Origin: Bacillus sanguinis
Lineage (GTDB): Bacteria; Bacillota; Bacilli; Bacillales; Bacillaceae_G
Reading direction: 5' to 3'
DNA: 48,758 nucleotides
Assembly: GCF_018332475.1 (NCBI RefSeq)
Contig: NZ_BOQB01000122.1
Span: forward strand, 1 to 48,758
The position numbers were made by a program, and so were the translations under genes. Position 1 is the stretch's first letter. The number at the start of each line of letters is the position of its first letter. Shown in pieces: positions 17,992 to 26,877 of this stretch. Under the pieces are notes generated by a model, which was not told where the DNA came from, did not search any database, and worked only from the letters and a program-made list of their open reading frames with translations.

Positions 17992-18333
17992 AATACAACT
18001 CTCCCTTCCTGCTTAGAATTGTTATGAAGGGATTCCCCACTCATATGACAAATCAATAGATTCTTGTACTCTCATTTTATGATAAGATTCTCCAGAATGG
18101 AAATAAAATCGATTTATTTTACAAAAATAGTTATATGCCTATCTTCATTTGACCACCTACACAAATATATCATTATAGCGATTTCTCACTCACAAAAAAT
18201 TTGGACATACATTTCCACCTTCCCCCGTACACTGTAATAAAGTGAAACTTTTATTAGAGAAGATGATGTAGTCTCTCTCTTCACCGCATACATATAGTTC
18301 GCTTATTAAAACATCATAAATGGAGGCAGACGA
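17992..18333. other. Divergent intergenic region mecA / terC-like gene
   Basis: 342 bases without a gene. It must hold both promoters. Bases 18236-18250 (ATAAAGTGAAACTTT) are identical to the left end of the bcr1-like repeat at 47381-47395; the rest of that repeat is not recognisable here. I see no yybP-ykoY manganese riboswitch, which controls some TerC genes. Confidence 0.5.
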
Positions 18334-19008
18334 ATGGACTTAGAGTTTTTAACATCTGTACTAATGATTGTCGGTATCGATGTTGTATTAGGTGGTGACA
18401 ACGCAATCGTCATCGCACTAGCTAGCCGAAATTTACCTGAATCGAAACGAAATAAAGCCATTTTGATTGGTACTCTTTTAGCAATCGTACTAAGAATTGT
18501 CCTTACTATACTAGCTGTCTATTTACTCGACATTCCATTTCTGCAACTTATCGGAGGCCTTTTACTTACATTAATTGCAGTAAATTTACTAACTGATAAT
18601 AGCAACGATCTTTCTGCTATTCAGGGGAAAACAACTTTATTTCAAGCTGTGCGTACAATTGTATTCGCGGATCTCGTTATGGGGTTTGACAATGTTATTG
18701 CCATTGCAGGTGCAGCTCACGGAAGATTTTTACTCGTAATAATCGGCTTACTCATTTCTATCCCAATTATTATTTGGGGCAGCAAACTTATTTTAATACT
18801 TATGGAACGCTTTCCATTCCTCATTTATTGCGGATCAGCGATTCTCGCCTATACAGCAGGAAAAATGGTTACACATGAAGACAGGCTTGCACCCTTCTTT
18901 CATAACAATCCAAGTTTCACCACAAGCATTCCTTACTTATTTATTTTCACCATTTTATGCATCGGTATTATCGTGCAACAAGTTCGATTACGGAATGCGA
19001 AACATTAA
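18334..19008 (+). CDS. yjbE: TerC-family membrane protein (YjbE-like)
   Basis: A 224-residue integral membrane protein with about 7 hydrophobic segments. The two family motifs VVLGGDNAIVIALASR (residues 18-33) and MGFDNVIAIAGAAHG carry the paired Asp-Asn sites thought to bind metal. Relatives in B. subtilis export manganese, some to load secreted enzymes; others are linked to tellurite resistance. The start is ATG behind ATGGAGGCAG. It is convergent with spx and shares its terminator. The transported ion is inferred from the family. Confidence 0.88.
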   Translation: MDLEFLTSVLMIVGIDVVLGGDNAIVIALASRNLPESKRNKAILIGTLLAIVLRIVLTILAVYLLDIPFLQLIGGLLLTLIAVNLLTDNSNDLSAIQGKTTLFQAVRTIVFADLVMGFDNVIAIAGAAHGRFLLVIIGLLISIPIIIWGSKLILILMERFPFLIYCGSAILAYTAGKMVTHEDRLAPFFHNNPSFTTSIPYLFIFTILCIGIIVQQVRLRNAKH

Positions 19009-19047
19009 AAAAAAACCTTCTACTATATAATAAGTAGAAGGTTTTCA
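19007..19047. terminator. Bidirectional terminator terC-like gene / spx
   Basis: AAACCTTCTACT pairs with AGTAGAAGGTTT around a short ATATAATA loop, with A and T runs outside. Confidence 0.87.
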
Positions 19048-19058
19048 TATTATTATAA

Positions 19059-19454
19059 TTAATTTACAAGACGCTGTGCTTCACGTAATTGGAACGTTCT
19101 TACTGTGCGTGGTAAGAAACGGCGGATTTCGTCTTCATTGTAACCTACTTGAAGGCGTTTCTCGTCAATCATAATTGGACGACGTAAAATCCCTGGATAG
19201 TCACGAATCATCTTATATAAATCTTGAAGTGGTAAAGACTCTAAGTTTACATTTAATTCTTGGAAAACTTTCGAACGAGTAGAAATAATCTCATCCGTTC
19301 CGCTTTCTGTCATACGTAAAATCTCTTTAATTTCCTCAATCGTTAATGGATCTGAGAAAATATTACGTTCTGTATAAGGAATATGATTTTCCTCTAGCCA
19401 TAATTTCGCCTTTCTACAAGACGTACAGCTTGGAGAACTATATAATGTTACCAT
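19059..19454 (-). CDS. spx: Transcriptional regulator Spx
   Basis: A 131-residue ArsC-like protein with the CTSC (10-13) thiol switch in [12 protein letters not shown], the usual length for Spx and the RPIMID block. Spx binds the RNA polymerase alpha C-terminal domain and turns on thiol-stress genes when the cysteines are oxidised. ClpXP with YjbH/SpxH (gene at 11071) removes it. The start is ATG behind AAGGAGAGTGAG. The cereus group has a second Spx paralogue, known from the group. The gene order next to the TerC gene matches B. subtilis spx (yjbD) and yjbE. Confidence 0.95.
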   Translation of the reverse strand: MVTLYSSPSCTSCRKAKLWLEENHIPYTERNIFSDPLTIEEIKEILRMTESGTDEIISTRSKVFQELNVNLESLPLQDLYKMIRDYPGILRRPIMIDEKRLQVGYNEDEIRRFLPRTVRTFQLREAQRLVN

Positions 19455-20046
19455 ACAAAGCTCACTCTCCTTAAAGAGTACAAATTCTGTACTAATTACA
19501 GTTTAAATTTCTAAATTCAGCAATTTTTCGCGATACCTTGTCTTAAAATAAGGTGCAAAAATCGCATTTCATGTAAGCAACAACTTTTAGCAAACAACAA
19601 TTACTTTTAATAAGTAACTTCTATAATCATTATACAATAGATTTTGCAAGAAATATACAGTAAATTTCCTTCTAATTGAGAAAACTCTTCCGTGTATTCC
19701 ACTGCTATGTAACATGATCACACTCGATTCATCTGTACTTTAACAATATCTTCAACCCTCTTAAAGCTTGCTTTTCATAGATTATTCATATGATATATAG
19801 TTATTTTCCCAGAATCTTTCCTATAAAAAAGAGAACGTTTTCTTACCTTTTCTTGATAAATCAATTAAGAAATGTAAGACTATACAATTGAGAACAAAAA
19901 GGAACGTTTGTTATTATTTTAACAAACATTCTCATTCATGTCTATACGATTTTTAAAATAAATCAATTATTTTTCTGACATTTCTTTCTTTTTCACCTTT
20001 TATCTCATACAATAAAAATACAGACAGGCAAAGGGGGAATTTGCAT
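19455..20046. other. 592-base intergenic region upstream of spx
   Basis: No gene seen. It has the spx promoter region plus two imperfect inverted repeats. One is at about 19520-19567, with core ACCTT (19535-19539) and AAGGT (19550-19554) and outer T5/A5. The other is at 19902-19931, with GAACGTTTGTT and AACAAACATTC arms differing at one pair. Either may be an operator or a small RNA end. The stretch is about 70% AT. Confidence 0.5.
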
Positions 20047-20250
20047 ATGATTGCTTTTTTTATTGATTTTGTCACGGTTGCTGCCCTCATCATCGGAATA
20101 ACAGCATTGATTGGTGTCATTACAAATAGCATTGGTGAAAAACTCTTTGGCGGAAAAGAAAAGATGAAGTTTGTTAATAAAAGTTTGGATGTTCAATCTG
20201 GATGGAACAAGGTCGGCGGGAAGGGTATTTATAAGAAACGTACGTATTAA
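20047..20250 (+). CDS. Small protein with N-terminal membrane helix
   Basis: A 67-residue protein. Residues 3-28 are hydrophobic (IAFFIDFVTVAALIIGITAL) and the C-terminal 35 residues are basic and hydrophilic. I chose ATG 20047, 9 bases after AAAGGGGG; TTG 20041 is too close to the ribosome site. A strong terminator follows directly. No family recognised; it may be a small membrane-associated protein. Confidence 0.65.
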   Translation: MIAFFIDFVTVAALIIGITALIGVITNSIGEKLFGGKEKMKFVNKSLDVQSGWNKVGGKGIYKKRTY

Positions 20251-20279
20251 AAAAAGCAGGTAATCACCTGCTTTTTTTC
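20248..20279. terminator. Bidirectional terminator, small protein / oppA paralogue
   Basis: AAAAAAAGCAGGT-AATC-ACCTGCTTTTTTT is a near-perfect hairpin between convergent genes. Confidence 0.9.
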
Positions 20280-21926
20280 TTATTTCTCTACTGACGCCCA
20301 TTTAAAGCTTAAATCGCCGCCATATTTATGGTTGTACATATTTTTAATTGATTCTCTTTGTAAGTATGCTCTACCACGTTGATATACTGGAACAATCGCT
20401 GCGTCATCAAGTAACATTTTCTCTGCTTCTAATAAGTTTTTCCAACGAGCGTTTACATCGCTTCCATCTTTCTTCGCTTTCATGATAATTTCATCATATT
20501 TCGGATTAGAATATTTCATTTTATTTTGCGATCCGTCCGTTACAAACATATCAAGGTATGTAACTGGATCTGGGAAGTCTGCACTCCATCCAGAGAATGA
20601 CATGACATAATCGCCCGCATCTTCTAGTTTTAGTTTTTGCGCGAATGGTTGCTGTTTAATTTTCACTGTTAAACCTGGTAAATTCTTTTCTAATTCACCT
20701 TTTAAATATTCACCTGTTTTCTTCGATAATTCAACGTCTTCATTTAATAGTTCTAATTCGATTTCATTTTTACCAAGTTCTTTTTTACCAGCTTCCCAAT
20801 ATTTCTTCGCTTCTTTCACGTTAGGCTTTACAATATCTCCATTTACAGCACGGAAATCTTTCTTATCTGGCCCTTTAATGAAGTTATCAGGAATTAATCC
20901 TGTCGCTGGCTTAGAACCGTTATTTAATAATGTATCAACGAACGGCTTACGTTCAAAAGCAAGTGAAATTGCTTTACGAATATTTTTATTTGCTAAAGCT
21001 GGGTCTTTTTGATTTAAACGAAGGAAGAATACAGATGTATCTTCTACTGTTTGGAAATCTGGTTTTCCTTTATATTTATCGATGAACTCTGCTAATAACG
21101 TCGCTCGATCGACTGCGTTTGTTTCATATAAATTAATTGGCGTAGACGTATCTTTTACAATATTAAAGTTTACTTCCTCAATCTTCACTTCTTTATTGTC
21201 CCAATATGACGTGCTCTTTGTCATTTTAAAGCTACGTTCATGTTGCCAATCACTTAATGTAAATGGTCCGTTATAAAGTGTTGTATTCGCTTCTAAGCCA
21301 AACTTCGTACCTTGCTCTTTCACAAACTTTTCATTCACAGGATAGAAGATTGGATATACCATTAAATCTACAAGGTATGGAATTGAATTGTCTAATTCCA
21401 CTTCTAATGTATGATCATCAATCGCTTTTACACCTAATTGATCCGGACTCATCTCTTTTTTATTAATTTTCTCTGCATTTTTTATATCATACATAATGTA
21501 CGCTGATTTCGCAGCTGTATCTGGGTTAATTGCTCTTTGCCATGCGTATACGAAATCTTTCGCCGTCACAGGCTCACCATTTGACCATTTTGCGTCTTCA
21601 CGTAATGTAAATGTATATTTTTTACCGTCTTCTGACTTCTTAAATTCCTTCGCTACACCTGGAACTAGCTTATCATCTTTCCCTAAACTGTATAGGCCTT
21701 CCATCGTATTCGTCATTACTCTTGAAGAAACTGCATCAGCTGATAGCGCTGGATCCATCGTTGGAATTTCTTGCGTTTCAATTAAGTTAATAACTTGCTT
21801 CGCACCGCTTTTCCCGCTATCCCCTTTTGCGTTCGCTTGCGGCTCATCTTTTTGGTAGCTACATGCCCCTAACATCATGCTCATCGCTACTGTTGATACT
21901 ACAAAAACTGGCATCTTTTTTTTCAT
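20280..21926 (-). CDS. oppA: Oligopeptide-binding lipoprotein OppA (solo paralogue)
   Basis: A 548-residue SBP_bac_5 lipoprotein. The signal peptide ends in LGAC, with lipidated Cys22, followed by SYQKDE. WSNGEPVTAKDFVYAWQRA and the aspartate-rich C-terminal lobe are typical of OppA. It should capture oligopeptides for the Opp transporter. The frame is open to 21971, but ATG 21926 lies directly behind GGAGGGTGG and starts the signal peptide. It is close to the OppA at 27930-29585 along its whole length yet is separated from oppF by a convergent MATE gene, so it has its own promoter. TATAAT at 22003-22008 (minus) is a candidate. Confidence 0.93.
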   Translation of the reverse strand: MKKKMPVFVVSTVAMSMMLGACSYQKDEPQANAKGDSGKSGAKQVINLIETQEIPTMDPALSADAVSSRVMTNTMEGLYSLGKDDKLVPGVAKEFKKSEDGKKYTFTLREDAKWSNGEPVTAKDFVYAWQRAINPDTAAKSAYIMYDIKNAEKINKKEMSPDQLGVKAIDDHTLEVELDNSIPYLVDLMVYPIFYPVNEKFVKEQGTKFGLEANTTLYNGPFTLSDWQHERSFKMTKSTSYWDNKEVKIEEVNFNIVKDTSTPINLYETNAVDRATLLAEFIDKYKGKPDFQTVEDTSVFFLRLNQKDPALANKNIRKAISLAFERKPFVDTLLNNGSKPATGLIPDNFIKGPDKKDFRAVNGDIVKPNVKEAKKYWEAGKKELGKNEIELELLNEDVELSKKTGEYLKGELEKNLPGLTVKIKQQPFAQKLKLEDAGDYVMSFSGWSADFPDPVTYLDMFVTDGSQNKMKYSNPKYDEIIMKAKKDGSDVNARWKNLLEAEKMLLDDAAIVPVYQRGRAYLQRESIKNMYNHKYGGDLSFKWASVEK

Positions 21927-22329
21927 ACTTCCACCCTCCACAAAAATGTTAGCCCTTTCATTTTCAAACAAATAGAAATATATATATGTTCTAATAATTC
22001 ATATTATACACACAAATATATTTTTTGTATATTTATATTTCTATTTTATTAAAATTTTCTGTTTAAAAATAAACCTTTGTAAACGTTTCATAGTGCCTAT
22101 TTTCCTTACTAAAGTGTTAAAAATAATTATTTTTATATTTTTCTAAATTATCAGAGAAAAATGATTTTTATATCTTATAATACTTTGCGCATAATTATCC
22201 TTCTCTTTTTATCATAAAATAGCACTACCTTCATAATAAAGATATGTAGGTTAAAATGAGTGCAAAGGTTAAGAAAGTATGTTACGATACACTTTGCTAA
22301 AAATAGATATCGGTAAAGAGGGGACGGAC
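21927..22329. other. Divergent regulatory region oppA paralogue / MATE gene
   Basis: About 400 bases, very AT-rich and without a gene. Contents: the minus-strand TATAAT at 22003-22008; a TGTAAACGTTTCA near-palindrome (22078-22090) resembling a shortened cre; and the MATE gene ribosome site GAGGGG just before 22330. Confidence 0.5.
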
Positions 22330-23724
22330 ATGACAGCAATTCAGGCAAAAAACGGGCCTACTGAGAAATTAAGTTTATTCTTATTAACATGGCCTATTTT
22401 TCTAGAAGTTTTTCTATTTATGTTAATGGGGATCGCTGATACTTTCATGTTAAGTGCATTATCAGACGATGCTGTATCTGGGGTTGGTGCAGCGAATCAA
22501 TATCTCCATATCGCTATTTTGGTACTAGAAGTGATCGGGAACGGCGCAGCTATCGTCGTATCTCAATACCTCGGTTCCAAACGTTTTATGGAAGCATCAA
22601 AAATATCAGCTTTAGCCGTCACATTAAATTTAGTGGTCGGACTCGTTATAAGCGCTGGTTTTCTATTATTTTCAAAACATATGATGATGGCAATGAACTT
22701 ACAGGGCGATGTACTTATGTATGCACAAAGCTATTTATCCATCGTCGGAGGGGCTATTTTCCTTCAAGCTATTATTAATTCATTAGCCGCAATTATCCGC
22801 GTACATGGCTTCACAAAGCAAGCGATGTTTATTTCACTTGGAATGAACATTATTCATATCGCTGGAAACTACGTACTTATTTTCGGAAAATTTGGTTTTC
22901 CAGAGCTTGGTGTACAAGGGGCTGCCATTTCTTCTGCTGTCAGCCGACTTATAGCGCTTATCGTTTTCTTCTGGTTACTGTACCGCGTTATGGAGTACCG
23001 TGTGAAATTACAATACTACTTCACCTTATCAAAAGAATATATCGGGAAAATTTTAAAAATCGGGATTCCATCTGCATTTGAGCAGGTTATGTATCAAGCT
23101 TGCCAAATTGTCTTCTTATACTATGCAACGTACTTAGGAACGGAATCATTAGCGGCTAGACAATACGCTACGAACATTTCTATGTTCACTTATTTATTCG
23201 CGATTGCAATCGGTATGGGAACAGCCATTATTATCGGGCGCCTCGTTGGCGGTGGTGAAAAAGACGAAGCGTATGAACGAGTATGGAAAAGTGTCAAATG
23301 GGCAATTGGCGTCACTTTATGTATGGTTGCTCTCGTTATTACGTTCCGCACACAATTAATGGGACTATTTACAGATAATCCGCACATTATTGCGTTAGGC
23401 GCAAGCGTTCTTTTACTAAGTGTACTACTGGAAACAGGGCGTACGATGAACATCGTCATTATCAATTCACTTCGCGCAGCTGGCGATGCAAAGTACCCAG
23501 TTTTAATTGGCGCATTCTCTATGGTGTTAATGAGTTTACCACTCGGTTACTTTTTCGCCTTCCATTTAGATATGGGGCTCGTTGGTATTTGGTTAGCGAT
23601 TGCTATTGATGAATGGACGCGTGCCATTATTATGTTCTTCCGCTGGAAAAGTAGAGCGTGGGAACGTTATGCACTCGTTAAACCGGAAGAACAAGAGGAG
23701 ATTGTTTCTGTTCAGGCGCAATAA
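22330..23724 (+). CDS. MATE-family efflux transporter
   Basis: A 464-residue membrane protein with about 12 hydrophobic helices in two homologous halves. The first half starts KLSLFLLTWPIFLEVFLFML, the usual TxP entry of MATE transporters. MATE proteins export cationic drugs or metabolites against sodium or protons. I chose ATG 22330 behind AGAGGGG over ATG 22279, which has no ribosome site. It sits alone between convergent and divergent opp genes. Substrate unknown. Linkage to opp could be chance. Confidence 0.9.
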   Translation: MTAIQAKNGPTEKLSLFLLTWPIFLEVFLFMLMGIADTFMLSALSDDAVSGVGAANQYLHIAILVLEVIGNGAAIVVSQYLGSKRFMEASKISALAVTLNLVVGLVISAGFLLFSKHMMMAMNLQGDVLMYAQSYLSIVGGAIFLQAIINSLAAIIRVHGFTKQAMFISLGMNIIHIAGNYVLIFGKFGFPELGVQGAAISSAVSRLIALIVFFWLLYRVMEYRVKLQYYFTLSKEYIGKILKIGIPSAFEQVMYQACQIVFLYYATYLGTESLAARQYATNISMFTYLFAIAIGMGTAIIIGRLVGGGEKDEAYERVWKSVKWAIGVTLCMVALVITFRTQLMGLFTDNPHIIALGASVLLLSVLLETGRTMNIVIINSLRAAGDAKYPVLIGAFSMVLMSLPLGYFFAFHLDMGLVGIWLAIAIDEWTRAIIMFFRWKSRAWERYALVKPEEQEEIVSVQAQ

Positions 23725-23828
23725 TACTCGTTTAATTAAGGTGTAGTCATTAGCATAGGAAACTTATATTTGCGATTCTTTAAATATATCGACTTACCGA
23801 GAAATATTGATAACTCTTTTATATAGTA

Positions 23829-23870
23829 GAAAAAAGCCATTCTTCAGTAATAGAAGAATGGCCTTTTTTA
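23829..23870. terminator. Terminator of oppF / MATE gene
   Basis: GCCATTCTT pairs with AAGAATGGC, flanked by A6 and T7. It serves both converging genes. Confidence 0.88.
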
Positions 23871-24806
23871 TTATTGATAAATCTCTTTATATTTCTTATA
23901 CTCCGCTTCAGAACATAGTACGAAATGTCCTGGGCGAATTTCACGCATTGTTGGTGCTTCACTACCGTAATTATGCTGAGATGGATCGTATACGATACGT
24001 TTACGATTGCGCTCATAATCTGGGTCTGGAAGCGGAATTGCTGATAATAGTGATTTTGTATATGGATGAATTGGATTCGCATATAACTCTTCACTTGTTG
24101 TTAGCTCAACGATTTGACCACGGTACATTACACCGATGCGGTCACTAATGTATTTTACCATTGATAAATCATGGGCAATGAATAAGTATGTTAAACCTTT
24201 TTCTTTTTGTAACTTTTTCAGTAAGTTTACAACTTGCGCCTGGATTGATACGTCAAGTGCTGAGATTGGCTCATCGGCAATGATAAATTCAGGTTCTACA
24301 GCAAGTGCACGAGCGATACCGATACGTTGACGTTGTCCACCTGAGAATTCATGCGGGAAACGGTTTGCGTGCTCTTTATTTAAACCAACTGTGTTTAATA
24401 ATTCATGAACACGATCCATACGCTCTTTTTTATTTTTTGCTAGCCCGTGAATATCAATACCCTCTGCAATAATATCCCCTACTGTCATACGTGGGTTTAA
24501 TGATGCATATGGATCTTGGAAAATCATTTGCATTTTACGGTTGAATTTCTTCAGCTCTGCGCGTGATTTTTTACCATGTACATTTTCACCATCGAACAAT
24601 ACTTCACCAGCAGTTGCATCATATAAACGAATAATCGTTCTTCCAGTTGTTGATTTACCACAACCTGATTCTCCTACAAGACCAAATGTTTCTCCGCGGT
24701 AAATATCAAATGAAATATCATTAACCGCTTTGACAACACCACCACTCACGTCGAAGTGCTGCTTTACATTTTTTACTTCAATTAATTTCTCACGTTGTTT
24801 AGTCAT
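23871..24806 (-). CDS. oppF: Oligopeptide ABC transporter ATP-binding protein OppF
   Basis: A 311-residue ABC ATPase with Walker A GESGCGKST, signature SGGQRQRIGIARAL and Walker B FIIADEP. A C-terminal oligopeptide-transporter extension (HPYTKSLLSAIPLPDP) marks the OppF/DppF group. I chose ATG 24806, which overlaps the end of oppD by 8 bases behind CAGGTGA; GTG 24815 is the alternative. It is the last gene of oppABCDF and powers uptake together with OppD. In the cereus group Opp also imports the PapR quorum peptide that activates PlcR (known, not visible here). Confidence 0.95.
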   Translation of the reverse strand: MTKQREKLIEVKNVKQHFDVSGGVVKAVNDISFDIYRGETFGLVGESGCGKSTTGRTIIRLYDATAGEVLFDGENVHGKKSRAELKKFNRKMQMIFQDPYASLNPRMTVGDIIAEGIDIHGLAKNKKERMDRVHELLNTVGLNKEHANRFPHEFSGGQRQRIGIARALAVEPEFIIADEPISALDVSIQAQVVNLLKKLQKEKGLTYLFIAHDLSMVKYISDRIGVMYRGQIVELTTSEELYANPIHPYTKSLLSAIPLPDPDYERNRKRIVYDPSQHNYGSEAPTMREIRPGHFVLCSEAEYKKYKEIYQ

Positions 24807-25842
24807 GTTGTTCACCTGCTTTCATTTGAAGAATGCGTTTTTCAACGACTGCCGGCGGTTTTACTTCTGGAGCTTGCTCATGAAGTAACCAAGTTGCCGC
24901 ATAGTGTGTATCACTTACTTTAAATAAAGGTGGATCCATTTCAAAGTCAATTTTCAGTGCCTGTGGGTTACGTGGCGCAAAAGCATCTCCCTTTGGCGGC
25001 TTCAATAAATCTGGAGGCGTTCCAGGAATTGCGTATAACTCTTCCTCTGAACCATCTAAACTTGGCATAGATGCGATTAAGCCCCAAGTATACGGATGTT
25101 TTGGATTATAGAAAATTTCATCTACAGTTCCGATTTCAACAACTTTACCAGCGTACATAACTGCTACGCGGTCCGCAACATTTGCTACTACACCTAAGTC
25201 ATGCGTAATAAAAATGATTGCTGCTTCTGTTTTTTGCTGAATGTCCTTCATAAGCTCTAAAATTTGCGCCTGAATTGTAACGTCTAGCGCTGTTGTCGGC
25301 TCATCGGCAATCAATAATTTTGGGTTACAAGCTAACGCCATCGCAATAACTACACGCTGTCTCATACCACCAGAGAATTGGTGCGGATATTGTTTTAAGC
25401 GAGCTTCTGGATTTGGAATACCTACAAGGTCGATTAATTCTAAAGCAACTTTACGTGCATCTGCTTTACTCATCCCTTGGTGTTTAATAAGACCTTCCAT
25501 AATTTGATTTCCAATTGTCATCGTTGGGTTTAATGATGTCATTGGATCTTGGAAAATCATCGCGATATCTTTACCACGTACTTGTTGCATTTCTTTTTCT
25601 GTTAATTTCGTTAAGTCACGACCTTCAAATACGATTTCACCATTTTTAATGCGTCCAGGAGGATTCGGAATTAATCCCATTAACGCTTTAGAAGTAACTG
25701 ATTTCCCAGAACCAGATTCTCCTACAATCGCTAATGTTTCTCCTTTTTTCAAATCAAAAGTAACGCCGCGGACAGCTTGTACTTCACCTGCATGTGTATC
25801 AAAGGAGACTTGTAAATCTTTTACCTCTAACAATGTTTTCAT
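24799..25842 (-). CDS. oppD: Oligopeptide ABC transporter ATP-binding protein OppD
   Basis: A 347-residue ABC ATPase with Walker A GESGSGKSV, signature SGGMRQRVVIAMAL and Walker B LLIADEP. The C-terminal OppD extension ends KMDPPLFKVSDTHYAATWLL-like. Heterodimer partner of OppF. The start is ATG behind GAGGGGAGAGGC, 18 bases after oppC. Confidence 0.95.
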   Translation of the reverse strand: MKTLLEVKDLQVSFDTHAGEVQAVRGVTFDLKKGETLAIVGESGSGKSVTSKALMGLIPNPPGRIKNGEIVFEGRDLTKLTEKEMQQVRGKDIAMIFQDPMTSLNPTMTIGNQIMEGLIKHQGMSKADARKVALELIDLVGIPNPEARLKQYPHQFSGGMRQRVVIAMALACNPKLLIADEPTTALDVTIQAQILELMKDIQQKTEAAIIFITHDLGVVANVADRVAVMYAGKVVEIGTVDEIFYNPKHPYTWGLIASMPSLDGSEEELYAIPGTPPDLLKPPKGDAFAPRNPQALKIDFEMDPPLFKVSDTHYAATWLLHEQAPEVKPPAVVEKRILQMKAGEQHD

Positions 25843-25860
25843 CTTTGCCTCTCCCCTCTT

Positions 25861-26877
25861 TTACTTACGCATTTTTGGATCTAACGCGTCGCGTAATCCG
25901 TCTGCCATTAAGTTAAACGCTAAGATTAATATACTGATAACAACCGCAGGGATGAACATCATATGCGGATACGTTTGGATTGATTTATAACCGTCATTTA
26001 CAAGAGAACCAAGTGATGCGAATGGTGGCTGAATACCTAAACCGATGAAGCTTAAGAACGCCTCACCAAACACCGCTGTTGGGATTGTAAACATTGTCAT
26101 TACGATAATTGGTCCCATTACGTTCGGGATTAAGTGTTTTACAATTAATTGTGTATTTGTTGCACCTAATGTACGAGATGCTAATACGTATTCTTGATTT
26201 TTTAATTTTAGGATTTGTCCACGAACGATACGCGACATCCCTATCCAACCTGTAATTGCCATTGCGAGTGTAATTGACCATATACCAGATCCCATAATGA
26301 TTACCATTAAAATAACGATGATTAAGTATGGAATACCGTTAATAATCTCCATAATACGTTGCATAATGTTATCTACTCTACCGCCATAAAACGCTGAAAT
26401 ACCTCCATATGCAACCCCAATTACTAAGTCAATTGCTGCTGCTAAAAGAGCGATATATAATGATACACGCGTACCTTCCCATGTTCTTGTCCATAAATCG
26501 CGGCCAAGATCATCTGTACCAAACCAGAAATACTCTTTAATATCACGTTTTTCATATTGGTCAACACCATATTGATCTGTACCGTCAAATGGTAACCAAT
26601 GAACATTTTCAATAACTGGAATTTTCGGTGGTAATTTCGCACGTCCTAAATCTTGTTCTTTATACGAGTGTTTACTTACCATCGGTCCTAAAATTGCTAG
26701 TAATATAATAATTGTTAATAAAACTAAACCGAACATTGCTCCTTTATGTTGGAACAAACGTCTTCTTACATCTTGCCAAAACGTTAAGCTTGGACGGGCA
26801 ATGACTTCATTATCCACATTATTTTGATTGGCTTGTTGAAATAAATCTGGAGATAATTTTTGTACATCTTTCATCAT
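25861..26877 (-). CDS. oppC: Oligopeptide ABC permease OppC
   Basis: A 338-residue permease with one N-terminal membrane helix (about residues 45-65), a large extracellular segment and a five-helix BPD_transp_1 core. The EAA loop GATNTQLIVKHLIPNVMGP contacts the ATPases. ATG 26877 overlaps the oppB stop (ATGA), giving coupled translation behind GGGAGGG. Confidence 0.94.
   Translation of the reverse strand: MMKDVQKLSPDLFQQANQNNVDNEVIARPSLTFWQDVRRRLFQHKGAMFGLVLLTIIILLAILGPMVSKHSYKEQDLGRAKLPPKIPVIENVHWLPFDGTDQYGVDQYEKRDIKEYFWFGTDDLGRDLWTRTWEGTRVSLYIALLAAAIDLVIGVAYGGISAFYGGRVDNIMQRIMEIINGIPYLIIVILMVIIMGSGIWSITLAMAITGWIGMSRIVRGQILKLKNQEYVLASRTLGATNTQLIVKHLIPNVMGPIIVMTMFTIPTAVFGEAFLSFIGLGIQPPFASLGSLVNDGYKSIQTYPHMMFIPAVVISILILAFNLMADGLRDALDPKMRK

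Noticed and set aside
18180-18333. Manganese (yybP-ykoY) riboswitch before the TerC-family gene
   Set aside because: The conserved loop sequences are missing.
22078-22090. cre site upstream of the MATE gene
   Set aside because: TGTAAACGTTTCA is one base short of the consensus spacing, so I list it only as part of the intergenic region.
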